A stretch of DNA of 62,694 nucleotides from Patescibacteria group bacterium (lineage in GTDB: Bacteria; Patescibacteriota; Gracilibacteria; UM-FILTER-43-11), in the NCBI GenBank assembly GCA_018817125.1, contig JAHIUN010000013.1:1-62694 (forward strand). Reading direction: 5' to 3'. The position numbers and the translations under genes were made by a program. This document shows, piece after piece, positions 27,401 through 35,051 of the stretch (positions within the stretch are counted from its first letter, which is position 1; every line of letters begins with the position of its first letter). Below the pieces are notes generated by a model. It was not told where the DNA came from, did no database searches, and was given only the letters and a program-made list of their open reading frames with translations.

Positions 27401-27951
27401 TTGGTTTCTTCTTCAGGAGACGGAGTATGCTCCGTCTCTACGGCGTCATCTGACGGTTCTGCCGTATCGTCGGATGCAGATTCGGCCGACTCACTGTCTT
27501 CGACAGGTTTTTCTGCCTTAGGTTTTTTTGCCGTTTTCTTCTCCGCTTTTGGTTCAGCTTTCTTTGGTTTACCAATGTCAGGGGCCTGACCTTCGGGTGG
27601 AAGAGCGGCTTTGGCTTTTTCTACAATCTCTTTAAATACATCCGGTTCGCTGATGGCTAATTCGGAAAGCATTTTGCGGTTGATTTCGATACCCGCTAAC
27701 TCCAAACCATAAATGAATCGGCTGTACTTTAGGCCGTGTTCACGACAGGCATTGTTGATTCGCAGAACCCATAGCTGATGAAAAGTTCTTTTTTTCAGTT
27801 TGCGGCCACGATAAGCATTTTGGCCAGCTTTCATGACTGCGTTTTTAGCCAGTTTAAATACATTCTTTCGTTTTCCTCGAAATCCTTTTGCTTGTTTAAA
27901 GATTTTTTTGTGGCGTCGATGGGCTGCCATTCCGCGTTTTACTCTTGGCAT
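27394..27951 (-). CDS. rplT: 50S ribosomal protein L20 with long C-terminal extension
   Basis: 185 aa; ordinary L20 is about 115-120 aa. Residues 1 to about 117 are normal L20 ([38 protein letters not shown]). The last 65-70 residues form a low-complexity tail: first Lys/Ala/Pro-rich ([19 protein letters not shown]), then acidic Ser/Asp/Glu-rich. L20 is essential for early 50S assembly. It is last in the infC-rpmI-rplT block, the conserved order in bacteria. Confidence 0.95.
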   Translation of the reverse strand: MPRVKRGMAAHRRHKKIFKQAKGFRGKRKNVFKLAKNAVMKAGQNAYRGRKLKKRTFHQLWVLRINNACREHGLKYSRFIYGLELAGIEINRKMLSELAISEPDVFKEIVEKAKAALPPEGQAPDIGKPKKAEPKAEKKTAKKPKAEKPVEDSESAESASDDTAEPSDDAVETEHTPSPEEETKE

Positions 27952-27978
27952 CTTATTGTGTAGATTAAAAGTTAATAC

Positions 27979-28194
27979 TTATTTACCAGGAAGCATGCGT
28001 TTTAATTGTTTGCTATATGCTTTATTGGTAATGATAGTTTGTTTGGCCAGGCGTTTCTGTTTTTTGGATTTTTGCTGAAGCAGATGGCTATGCGAAGCTT
28101 TTTGCTGGGCAAATTGACCTTTCCCGGTCATTTTAAAACGTTTTTTGGCGGCACTGGAGGACCGTTGTTTTCCTGGCTTGGCTTTTCCTGGCAT
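27979..28194 (-). CDS. rpmI: 50S ribosomal protein L35
   Basis: 71 aa from the ATG at 28194, which gives MPGKAKPGKQRSSSAAKKRF and aligns with the usual MPKxKTxxAAAKRFKxTGxGK start. A longer frame upstream would read through a repeat array and is rejected. Highly basic. It lies between infC and rplT, as in most bacteria. Confidence 0.92.
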   Translation of the reverse strand: MPGKAKPGKQRSSSAAKKRFKMTGKGQFAQQKASHSHLLQQKSKKQKRLAKQTIITNKAYSKQLKRMLPGK

Positions 28195-28220
28195 TTGAAA
28201 AATCTTATGAATTAAATTTT

Positions 28221-28275
28221 TTACATTTGACACCTGACTTTTAAAGTCAAAAGTCAATTATCAAAGGTCAAAGGT
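28221..28275. repeat. Quasi-palindromic array, family ACATTTGACxCCTGAC
   Basis: Left ACATTTGACACCTGACTTTT mirrors right AAGTCAAAAGTCAATTATCA plus AAAGGTCAAAGGT. It occupies the infC-rpmI gap. Unit shared with 3842 and 19625. Confidence 0.8.
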
Positions 28276-28781
28276 TATTTGTTCGGGTTTAAAATCATGG
28301 TCATCTGAAAGCCCTGACGTTTCGGTTCCTGTTCTACTTTACAAATATCTTCCAGTATCTGGTAGAAGGCTTGCATTTTTTCCATGGCAAGATCCTGATG
28401 GGAGATTTCCCGGCCTCGGAAGATCAAAACTACTTTAACGATATTCCGACCTTCCAGAAATTTTTTCGCCTGTTTGGCTTTGACTTCCAAATCGTGTTTT
28501 TCGGTACGGATGCTCAATCGTACTGTCTTTGTCTCCGTTTTTTTAACCGTTTTTCTCGCTTTTTTTTCTTTTTTTCTTAAGTCATAAAGATAATTCCCAA
28601 AGTCCATAATTTTACAGACAGGTGGGTCGGAAAGCGGAGCTACTTCAACTAAATCTAATTCCTTTTCCCTGGCGCGCTGTATCGCTTCTTCAGTGTTTAT
28701 CACGCCTACTTTTTCTTCTCCATCAATCAATAAGATTTTTGGAGAACGAATTTGTTGATTGATGCGTAATTTCTTGCTTAT
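28275..28781 (-). CDS. infC: Translation initiation factor IF-3, non-AUG start
   Basis: About 168 aa if started at ATA 28781. An ATG-, GTG- or TTG-only reading would begin at TTG 28730 and lose the start of the N-domain. The frame upstream reads ISKKLRINQQIRSPKILLIDGEEK, the canonical IF-3 N-terminus, and no ATG/GTG/TTG occurs between that and an in-frame TAA. IF-3 genes often use AUU, AUC or AUA for autoregulation, since IF-3 rejects non-standard start codons. C-domain with VLIFRGREISHQDLA. A strong promoter lies 50 bases upstream. Confidence 0.85.
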   Translation of the reverse strand: MSKKLRINQQIRSPKILLIDGEEKVGVINTEEAIQRAREKELDLVEVAPLSDPPVCKIMDFGNYLYDLRKKEKKARKTVKKTETKTVRLSIRTEKHDLEVKAKQAKKFLEGRNIVKVVLIFRGREISHQDLAMEKMQAFYQILEDICKVEQEPKRQGFQMTMILNPNK

Positions 28782-28829
28782 AGGGGTAAAATTAAGGTTA
28801 AAAAGGAGGGTGTCTGATTAAGCTCGACC

Positions 28830-28858
28830 ATTCTATGTAAATTACATTTGAAAGTCAA
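28830..28858 (-). promoter_or_regulatory. Promoter of infC-rpmI-rplT
   Basis: On the minus strand TTGACT (28858-28853), 17 bases, then TAGAAT (28835-28830). The predicted transcript would start about 40 bases before the ATA start codon. Confidence 0.75.
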
Positions 28859-28909
28859 TGTTTTTCTTTTAAATAAGTCAATATCGATGTGCATAACTAC
28901 AAAATTTAA

Positions 28910-28950
28910 AACGTAATAACGTAATAACGCGATAACGTAATAACAATGTA
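28910..28950. repeat. Repeat array, unit AACGTAATAACGCGATAACG, left of yggT
   Basis: Four units of ACGTAATA/GCGATA type. The stretch TAACGCGATAACGTAATA recurs exactly in inverted orientation on the other side of yggT (29254-29296). Confidence 0.8.
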
Positions 28951-28977
28951 TTACACTATTTATATAGTATTGCTGTA

Positions 28978-29235
28978 TTAAAAGTTCGAAAATAGATTAA
29001 TGATTCCGATTTGGGCGAAATCGAGGGCAAAAAAGGCGAGGATCGGAGAGAGATCCAGCATGCCGGTGCGTGGCAGTATACGACGGAATATTCCCAGAAT
29101 CGGTTCTGTGACCTCATGAAGTATTTGAGTAAAACGTCCAGGTCGTGGTTGGATCCAGGATAATAAAATCCGTACCAGGATAGCGTATTTCAGGATGCGG
29201 ATCACATTGACGAGGAAGAAAAGGATGAATTCCAT
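28978..29235 (-). CDS. yggT: YggT family membrane protein
   Basis: 85 aa with two hydrophobic segments and the family motif RILLSWIQPRPGRFTQILHEVTEPILGIFRRILP. YggT (YlmG) proteins are small integral membrane proteins associated with division or cell shape in some bacteria; mechanism unknown. The gene is enclosed by inverted arrays of one repeat unit, on both sides, like the four-helix-bundle genes. Confidence 0.9.
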   Translation of the reverse strand: MEFILFFLVNVIRILKYAILVRILLSWIQPRPGRFTQILHEVTEPILGIFRRILPRTGMLDLSPILAFFALDFAQIGIINLFSNF

Positions 29236-29253
29236 ATTTGTGACGAAATGACG

Positions 29254-29296
29254 GAGTAACGATATAACGGATATTACGTTATCGCGTTATCGTGTT
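29254..29296. repeat. Repeat array, inverted partner right of yggT
   Basis: GTAACGATATAACGGATATT followed by ACGTTATCGCGTTATCGTG. It forms its own hairpin and is also the inverse of the array at 28910-28950. Confidence 0.8.
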
Positions 29297-29961
29297 TAGT
29301 GCAATGAAATAAACACCGCCATTCGTCCCGTGTCGTCATTGCGATATGAGAAGAACTGATCGGCGTTGCACCGGGTACATTTTCTCATGATCTCAATCTG
29401 TTTTTCAGAAACGCCAGCCTCTTTTAACTGCTGTAAGCTGAGTGACCAAAAATCCACATGTTTCTCTTTAATAAAAGGGCGAATAAATTCCGGCAGTTCC
29501 TTTTCGGGGTCGCTAAACTGTGTGCAACAAGGTCCTAATGAGGGGCTGATCCCGACAAGCAAATCAGCGGGGTCACTACCGAACACTTCCTTCATCTTTT
29601 TTACGGTTTTGCCAATAATATTTAATACAGAACTTTTCCAGCCGGAGTGTATTGCCGCAATACTGTTGGCTTTTGGATCAAAGATCAGAACTCCCTGGCA
29701 ATCCGCTACCTTAATGCCCAGCGGCAGGTTTTTTTGCTGGGTAATAAGCGCATCGGCTTCGAAAGGCTGATCCGGTCGTTCGTTTATCAGAATTATTTTA
29801 TCTCCATGCACTTGTTTATTAAAAACAGGATTTACCGGCAGTTTCTTCTTTTGTTCTTCAAAACTTTTTTCTTCATCATTAAACGAACCGAGCGGTTTAG
29901 TGGTCACACCGTGAATAAGCTGGCCCGAAGATGGTTTAAACAAGCTGAATTCCAGAATCAT
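29296..29961 (-). CDS. pgeF: Purine nucleoside phosphorylase / polyphenol oxidase family (YfiH, LACC1-like)
   Basis: 221 aa, near the usual size. Signatures: VADCQGVLIFD, AAIHSGWKSSVLNIIGKTV (catalytic His), GPSLGPCC-like GISPSLGPCCTQF, and CTRCNADQFFSYRNDD at the C-terminus, together giving the metal-binding His/Cys/His site. Members act on purine nucleosides and one edits misincorporated L-Ser in peptidoglycan precursors. The downstream nnrD gene starts one base away on the same strand, so they are co-transcribed. Confidence 0.9.
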   Translation of the reverse strand: MILEFSLFKPSSGQLIHGVTTKPLGSFNDEEKSFEEQKKKLPVNPVFNKQVHGDKIILINERPDQPFEADALITQQKNLPLGIKVADCQGVLIFDPKANSIAAIHSGWKSSVLNIIGKTVKKMKEVFGSDPADLLVGISPSLGPCCTQFSDPEKELPEFIRPFIKEKHVDFWSLSLQQLKEAGVSEKQIEIMRKCTRCNADQFFSYRNDDTGRMAVFISLH

Positions 29962-30735
29962 TTAATCGTTTTTATAAAGTAGCCGGGGAATAAGCTGGAC
30001 CAGTTCCGAGGCGCGAAGATTCGCCTGTTTTTCTGAGAGATGGTCTGCCGCTTCTCCTAGTGTGTGGGCTGCGATATGACAGGCATCTACAGGCGCATTC
30101 CCTTGGGCCATGAGCCCGGCAATCAAACCGCTCAGCACATCTCCTGTCCCGCCTACGGTCATCAGGGCATTGCCGGTTTTATTGATCATAAGATCTTCTT
30201 TGTCCGCGATGATATCTTCAGGTCCTTTAACAATAATGGTCGCCTTTAAATGCTTGGCCCATTTCTGAACGTTCTCCGGTGTGGGTTCATCTTTGGTCAT
30301 TTCTTTAAATTCTTCCCGATGCGGGGTTAAGACGGTCGTTTTAGGCAGTGTATTTGTATAGATCAGTGCGTCCGCGTCCACCACCGTTGGCTTTTCCAGT
30401 TTGCTCAGCAGTTCTTTGACGGCTTTTTGCGTTTCTTTGGCTTCTCCCAATCCTGGTCCGATGACCACTACGTCTGCTTTTTCGCTAAAATCCAGTATCC
30501 GTTTTACATCCGCGGAGATCAGATGATCTTTTTCGAATGTCTGGATGATGAGATTGAGTGAATAGGTGCGAGCCACCTGCGCGTGGCAGGGGGGCATAAA
30601 AGGGAACACTAAATCCACCCCCGAATATTCGGCGCCCAACGAACATAAAATCGGTGCGCCGTGAAACATGGCGTTGCCGCCAATGACCATTACTTTACCG
30701 TTTTGGCCTTTGTGACTGTCTTCTTTTCTTTGCAT
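29962..30735 (-). CDS. nnrD: ADP-dependent NAD(P)H-hydrate dehydratase
   Basis: 257 aa. Ribokinase-like fold: GKVMVIGGNAMFHGAPIL at the N-terminus, VVDADALIY, TVLTPHREEF and NALMTVGGTGDVLSGLIAGLMAQG near residue 190 (nucleotide and anion-hole region). It repairs damaged NADHX/NADPHX. The partner epimerase domain NnrE is absent, so this is the stand-alone dehydratase form. It directly adjoins pgeF. Confidence 0.9.
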   Translation of the reverse strand: MQRKEDSHKGQNGKVMVIGGNAMFHGAPILCSLGAEYSGVDLVFPFMPPCHAQVARTYSLNLIIQTFEKDHLISADVKRILDFSEKADVVVIGPGLGEAKETQKAVKELLSKLEKPTVVDADALIYTNTLPKTTVLTPHREEFKEMTKDEPTPENVQKWAKHLKATIIVKGPEDIIADKEDLMINKTGNALMTVGGTGDVLSGLIAGLMAQGNAPVDACHIAAHTLGEAADHLSEKQANLRASELVQLIPRLLYKND

Positions 30736-30762
30736 ATTTTTATATTATTTAATTTATTTTAA

Positions 30763-30850
30763 GAACTTTTTCACTGGATCACTTTTCACTGGATCACTTT
30801 TCACTGGATCACTTTTCACTGGATTAGTGTTCCGGTGATAAAAAGTTTTT
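30763..30850. repeat. Tandem 15-bp repeat with inverted end
   Basis: Four almost perfect TTTTCACTGGATCAC units in tandem, then GATTAGTGTTCCGGTGATAA, the inverted and altered form. AACTTTTTCACTGGATCAC pairs with GTGTTCCGGTGATAAAAAGTT. It is the most regular tandem in the window and lies between murB and nnrD. Confidence 0.9.
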
Positions 30851-31724
30851 AAAAAGGCGAAAGCGGAAGGATCTGCACTTCCGGTTCCATATTTATATTA
30901 AATTTATCTTTAACTTTCTGGTGGATTTTAAGAGTGAGTGTGAGGATGTCTTTTGCAGTGGCGTTACCGGTGTTGATGATGAAATTGGCGTGTTTGGGTG
31001 ATACAATCGCGCCTCCTTCTTCCATCCCCTTGCATCCCGCCTGCTCGATCAGCCAGCCCGCTGATGGGAATTGGGCTGGGTTCTTAAAGAAACTGCCACA
31101 GGTATTGCCGATCGGTTGTTTGGCGGTGCGTTCACGGATGTACTGGCCGACTTCCGCCCGGATCTTAATACTTGGCTCCGATCGCATTTTGAGTGTCGCG
31201 GACAGTACAATATCCTTATTCTTTTTGATCTTACTTTCCCGGTAGCCGAACTGGAAGTATTCCGGCCCCACAATAACCGGTTTGTCGGCATGAGCCGGCA
31301 GAATGACCGCGTGGGTCAATACATCTCCGATATAAATGTCCGGAACACCGGCATTGCCGTAAACCGCTCCGCCGACTGTTCCCGGAATGTTCACCAGTCC
31401 CGACAGGCCTCCTAAATTGTGCTGAGACGCGATCAGGATCATTTTAGTCAGATTCACACCGCCCTCCGCTGTTACACGATCGTTCTGTATCTGCATCCGG
31501 CTCATCTTATTGTGGATGATCAGGCCCGGATACCCTTCATCCAAAAACAGGATATTGCTTCCCATCCCCAGAATGACAAAAGGGATCTGTTTTTTGCGTG
31601 CGAATTCACGGAGGGTGTGCATTTCCTGAGCCGTTTTGGCTTCCGCGAAATACTTGGCCGGTCCGCCCGTCCGAAAGGTCGTGAATTCCCTGAGTGAGAT
31701 GTTTTCCTTGACTTGTAAATTCAT
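30849..31724 (-). CDS. murB: UDP-N-acetylenolpyruvoylglucosamine reductase
   Basis: 291 aa. FAD-binding TFRTGGPAKYFAEAKT near residue 16, ILGMGSNILFLDEGYPGLII, IPGTVGGAVYGNAG, and TCGSFFKNP with the proton-donor Ser. The short form without the extra type I domain. It completes UDP-N-acetylmuramate synthesis with NADPH, so the cell makes peptidoglycan. Upstream is gltX, 22 bases away. Confidence 0.95.
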   Translation of the reverse strand: MNLQVKENISLREFTTFRTGGPAKYFAEAKTAQEMHTLREFARKKQIPFVILGMGSNILFLDEGYPGLIIHNKMSRMQIQNDRVTAEGGVNLTKMILIASQHNLGGLSGLVNIPGTVGGAVYGNAGVPDIYIGDVLTHAVILPAHADKPVIVGPEYFQFGYRESKIKKNKDIVLSATLKMRSEPSIKIRAEVGQYIRERTAKQPIGNTCGSFFKNPAQFPSAGWLIEQAGCKGMEEGGAIVSPKHANFIINTGNATAKDILTLTLKIHQKVKDKFNINMEPEVQILPLSPF

Positions 31725-31746
31725 GATGCTATAACCTTACAACTTT

Positions 31747-33213
31747 TTACAGCTTTTGTAAAGCAGAATCCAATCGTTTCAGTACTTCTTTTTTGCCCAG
31801 GTAAACCATTAATGTGGCAAAGTTGGGTGATCGTTCCATCCCAGAGAGTGCTACTCGAATCGGCCATAATACCTGACCGTTTTTTAGTTCAAGCTGACTC
31901 ACTATCTCAACCATTTTATCTGATAGTTCATTTGAGCGGTTGCCATCGCCTTTTCCCCATTCTAAATTACCGATAACTTCTTTTGCCTTTTTCAGAACTT
32001 GCTTCAGCATATCCGGAGTAATCTGGAATTTTTTACTCATAATCAAATCCAGCGGGTAATCCGGTAATTCATTAAACAAAACAGACAATTCCTCCGGAAT
32101 TTCAGACAGTTTTTTAAATCGTCCTTCAAAATCCGGGTCTTTCAGTATCTTTTTGATCAGTTCCGGGTTATCCGGGATCTTGTTTTTTAAATAAGGTGTC
32201 AGTTTTTCGTAAAATTTATCAATATTTTCAGTGATTTCCTTCTTAATGTATTCCCCGTTGACCCAGTCCAATTTCTTTAAATCAAAAACCGCTCCGCCTT
32301 TATGAACCCGTTCCAGGGAAAATTGTTCAATGAGTTCCTCCATGCTGAAAATCTCTTTTTCATCCGGTGTGTTCCACCCGAGAAGCGCAAGAAAGTTAAG
32401 CAGAGCCTCCGGTAAATAACCCTCTTTTAAATAATCGTCCACCGACACCTTGTTTTTCCGTTTGCTGAGCTTGCTTTTGTCCTCATTTAAAATGAGCGGG
32501 AGATGCGCGAACTCAGGCACTTTCCATCCAAGTGCTTCAAAGATTAAAATTTGTTTGGGGGTGTTCGAAATATGGTCTTCACCGCGGATCACATGCGTGA
32601 TTTCCATATCGTGGTCATCGGCTACCACCGTTAAATGGTATAGCGGGTCGTTGATGGCGCGGGCGATCACAAAATCATCCAGTTCTTTTGAATGAATAAT
32701 CGTTTCTCCGCGTACCAGATCATTCCACTTAATATCTTCGCGGTCTTTTGGAATTCGAAGGCGTATGACTCCTTTTTCGCCATTCTCAATCCGTTTTTCA
32801 GCTTCTTCGGCTGTGATTTCAGAGCAACATCCATCGTAACGCGGGGCACGTTTTGCTTCTTGGCATTTTTTCCGCATTTCTTCCAGCCGTTCCTTGGTAC
32901 AGAAGCAATAATATGCCTTGTTTTCATCCAGTAACTGCCGAAGATACTTTTGGTAAATGTCTGTCCGCTCACTTTGCCGGTAACCCTTTGAGCCCAAATG
33001 CACTCCTTCGTCGCCGGCAAGGCCAAGCGCGACCAATCCGTTGATAATGTCGTCTTCAAATTCTTTTGTATTACGCTCTTTGTCCGTGTCTTCCATTCTA
33101 AACACCATCGTTCCACCATTATGTTTGGCAAAAAGGTAGTTATAAAGCGCTGTTCGTACAGTGCCGATGTGCAGGAGGCCTGTTGGTGAGGGGGGGATGC
33201 GGACTCTTATCAT
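31747..33213 (-). CDS. gltX: Glutamate--tRNA ligase
   Basis: 488 aa, full length. Class I synthetase: HIGH-type motif PTGLLHIGTVRTALYNYL near residue 9, KMSKS-type KLSKRKN near 247, four zinc-site residues (CFCTKE... CCSE) around 105-140, and an all-helical C-terminal anticodon domain. Whether it also charges tRNA-Gln cannot be told here; no glnS or gatCAB lies in the window. The left array arm of the four-helix-bundle locus begins directly upstream of its start. Confidence 0.96.
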   Translation of the reverse strand: MIRVRIPPSPTGLLHIGTVRTALYNYLFAKHNGGTMVFRMEDTDKERNTKEFEDDIINGLVALGLAGDEGVHLGSKGYRQSERTDIYQKYLRQLLDENKAYYCFCTKERLEEMRKKCQEAKRAPRYDGCCSEITAEEAEKRIENGEKGVIRLRIPKDREDIKWNDLVRGETIIHSKELDDFVIARAINDPLYHLTVVADDHDMEITHVIRGEDHISNTPKQILIFEALGWKVPEFAHLPLILNEDKSKLSKRKNKVSVDDYLKEGYLPEALLNFLALLGWNTPDEKEIFSMEELIEQFSLERVHKGGAVFDLKKLDWVNGEYIKKEITENIDKFYEKLTPYLKNKIPDNPELIKKILKDPDFEGRFKKLSEIPEELSVLFNELPDYPLDLIMSKKFQITPDMLKQVLKKAKEVIGNLEWGKGDGNRSNELSDKMVEIVSQLELKNGQVLWPIRVALSGMERSPNFATLMVYLGKKEVLKRLDSALQKL

Positions 33214-33219
33214 ATTTCA

Positions 33220-33721
33220 AATAGATTTCAAATTGGGGGTCAGATTGGGGTTCAAATCGAGGTTTATAAGTTATTTTTTCTACGCAAATAATTTATAAAA
33301 TTTAATATTTTAATAGATAGATTCTTATATTGATTAAGATAAAATTCAAAAGCTTTTTTATCAATACATTTTTTATTATACAGGATATTTAAGTGATGTT
33401 GTGTTTCATCACTGGATCCCAATGCGATTGTAAGAAAGCGAATAAAATCTTTTGGATAGAATCTACGTCCAAATGCCTCCGCTATATTAGCAGAAATAGA
33501 CGAAGAAGAACGTTTTATCTGTCCGACTTGTTCTATGCGCCAAGTTAATTTGTCGATAACTGGGAATAATTCTTTTTCTAGCTGTGTGGCAATTGCATAT
33601 ACTCTTAATTCATTGAAGTGCATAAAATACTTTAAATACAAAATAAGGTGAAATTGTATATATGTTTTACTAAAAAATCAATTTGATCCACAATTTGACC
33701 TTCGATTTGGTCCTCAATTTG
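33220..33721. mobile_element. Candidate element 1: four-helix-bundle gene between inverted unit arrays (family A)
   Basis: Left arm 33220-33262 holds TTTCAAATTGGGGG, TCAGATTGGGG, TTCAAATCGAGG. Right arm 33677-33721, read as reverse complement, holds CAAATTGAGGAC, CAAATCGAAGG, TCAAATTGTGGA, TCAAATTGA. About 25 of 36 positions agree. ORF-less arrays of the same unit lie at 50305-50385 and 56941-57039, and single arms occur in coding sequence at 13010 and 52805. There is no transposase; mobility is inferred. Confidence 0.5.
33264..33623 (-). CDS. Four-helix-bundle protein, S23/IVP family (copy 1)
   Basis: 119 aa from ATG 33623 (an ATG at 33641 is also possible). Family marks: FNELRVYAIA at the start, QIKRSSSSISANIAEAFGRR in the middle, DFIRFLTIALGSSDETQHHL and YKNLSIKILNF late. 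These proteins form small four-helix bundles, often pentamers, related to ORFs inside 23S rRNA intervening sequences and to the Avd accessory protein of diversity-generating retroelements. Function unclear. Upstream it shares ATTTTGTATTTAAAG with copy 2. Enclosed by inverted repeat arms. Confidence 0.88.
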   Translation of the reverse strand: MHFNELRVYAIATQLEKELFPVIDKLTWRIEQVGQIKRSSSSISANIAEAFGRRFYPKDFIRFLTIALGSSDETQHHLNILYNKKCIDKKAFEFYLNQYKNLSIKILNFINYLRRKNNL

Positions 33722-34372
33722 CTATTCGTAGGCTTCAACCGTTACTTTCTCCATCACCACATCTTCAAGCGGTTTATCCCGCCCGTCCCGTTCGACTTTG
33801 GCGATAGCATCTACTATCTCCATTCCTTCAAATACCTGTCCGAATACCGTGTGGGCGTCGTCCAGCCACGGGGTGGATTCGGCATGAACGATAAAGAACT
33901 GACTGCCGTTGGTGCCCGGGCCGGCGTTGGCCATCGAAAGAGTACCTTTGATGTTTTTTAAATCAGGATGGAACTCATCTTCAAATTTTCCGCCCCATAA
34001 ACTTTCTCCGCCCATTCCCGTTCCGGTCGGGTCGCCTCCCTGGATCATGAAATCGGGGATGACGCGATGAAAGATAATACCGTCGTAATAGCCTTTTTCG
34101 ATCAGGCCGACAAAATTCTCAACCGTTTTAGGCGCTTTCAGCGGGAAAAGTTTGATTTTAATCGTTCCCATGTTCGTTTCAATCACAGCGATCTGGTCGC
34201 CAGCTTCAGGTGGAGCGGTTTGGTCAAATTCAGCCATGGTAGTGGGGTTAGTGGGATCAGTTGTGATGGCGCCGCCCTGATAGACTTTGCTGATTTCCTC
34301 TTCCGGCGAGGTACCGCAAGCGGTGAGCAAAATAAAAGAAAGGGCCATCAGAAAAATAGAAGTCTTTTTCAT
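33722..34372 (-). CDS. Cyclophilin-type peptidyl-prolyl isomerase, lipoprotein
   Basis: 216 aa. A lipobox LLTAC at residues 15-19 makes it a surface or membrane-tethered lipoprotein. The cyclophilin domain (about 60-212) keeps the catalytic set: [27 protein letters not shown] and [12 protein letters not shown]. It assists folding of exported proteins. The stop codon touches the right arm of candidate element 1. The pilin gene lies 20 bases upstream in the same direction. Confidence 0.93.
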   Translation of the reverse strand: MKKTSIFLMALSFILLTACGTSPEEEISKVYQGGAITTDPTNPTTMAEFDQTAPPEAGDQIAVIETNMGTIKIKLFPLKAPKTVENFVGLIEKGYYDGIIFHRVIPDFMIQGGDPTGTGMGGESLWGGKFEDEFHPDLKNIKGTLSMANAGPGTNGSQFFIVHAESTPWLDDAHTVFGQVFEGMEIVDAIAKVERDGRDKPLEDVVMEKVTVEAYE

Positions 34373-34392
34373 GATGATTTAAAAGTTAATGG

Positions 34393-34941
34393 TTATCTGG
34401 GGTCGTAAGCAATACAGCTACCGGCTGCATCTGCATCTCCGATTGTGCCTCTGGCAAGAAGTTTGCCATCACCACAGGCTTGTAAATTACTTCCATCGAA
34501 ATATTTACCTTGTCCGCCGGCTGTTTCAACGAGTTCGATATCACTATTCCCTACAATATAAGAAGAAAAGTTTGCGAGTAAGCCATCACTTTCAAGAACG
34601 GCGGCTATTTCGTAGCTCTTTTTGTCGCCGGAAACCAAATACACATACTCCTTACCACTTGGATCTTTTGGAATAGTGGATAGGTATTTTTTCGGGATCA
34701 GATAATTGGGCGCTCCTTCCAATCCATTCGTTAGGCTTTCCGGATAACGGTTGTTTTGCACCACATATAATTCTAAGGCGCTTTGAATAGTGCTGAGGTC
34801 TTGTGATCGTCTGGCGTCTTTGGCTTTAACCGTCTGGCCGCCGAAAGCCGTGTAAGCGGCGACTGAAAGAATCGCGATGATTGTGATCACAACGAGGAGT
34901 TCAACCAACGAAAACCCTTTTTTTAGATGTTTTTTAAGCAT
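34393..34941 (-). CDS. Type IV pilin-like protein
   Basis: 182 aa. A short basic leader MLKKHLKKG precedes the prepilin peptidase site G|FSLVELLVVITIIAIL with Glu at position 5 of the mature helix. The C-terminal globular part has ARRSQDLSTIQSALELYVVQNNRYP, as in GspG/pilin major subunits, and two Cys near the end that could form the D-loop disulfide. Possibly the major pilin of the apparatus encoded at 53.7-60.8 kb. This short leader contrasts with the repeat-expanded leaders there. Confidence 0.88.
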   Translation of the reverse strand: MLKKHLKKGFSLVELLVVITIIAILSVAAYTAFGGQTVKAKDARRSQDLSTIQSALELYVVQNNRYPESLTNGLEGAPNYLIPKKYLSTIPKDPSGKEYVYLVSGDKKSYEIAAVLESDGLLANFSSYIVGNSDIELVETAGGQGKYFDGSNLQACGDGKLLARGTIGDADAAGSCIAYDPR

Positions 34942-35015
34942 AGCTGTTTGTTAGATTTTTAACACATCCATTTTATCCATTCTCTCTGATAAAGGCAAAT
35001 TTTATTTCTCTCTGA

Positions 35016-35045
35016 ATGACAAGTCGGGTTGAATTTATGTATAAT
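35016..35045 (+). promoter_or_regulatory. Promoter of pth, leaderless configuration
   Basis: ATGACA at 35016-35021, 18 bases, TATAAT at 35040-35045. The pth ATG begins only 6 bases after the -10 box, so the transcript should start at or next to the start codon. Confidence 0.65.
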
Positions 35046-35051
35046 GCGGTC

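Noticed and set aside
30763-30850. CRISPR array
   Set aside because: The repeats are in direct tandem without spacers of constant length, and no cas genes are near.
33264-33623. Avd protein of a diversity-generating retroelement
   Set aside because: No reverse transcriptase, template repeat or variable repeat is found within the window near any of the four-helix-bundle genes.
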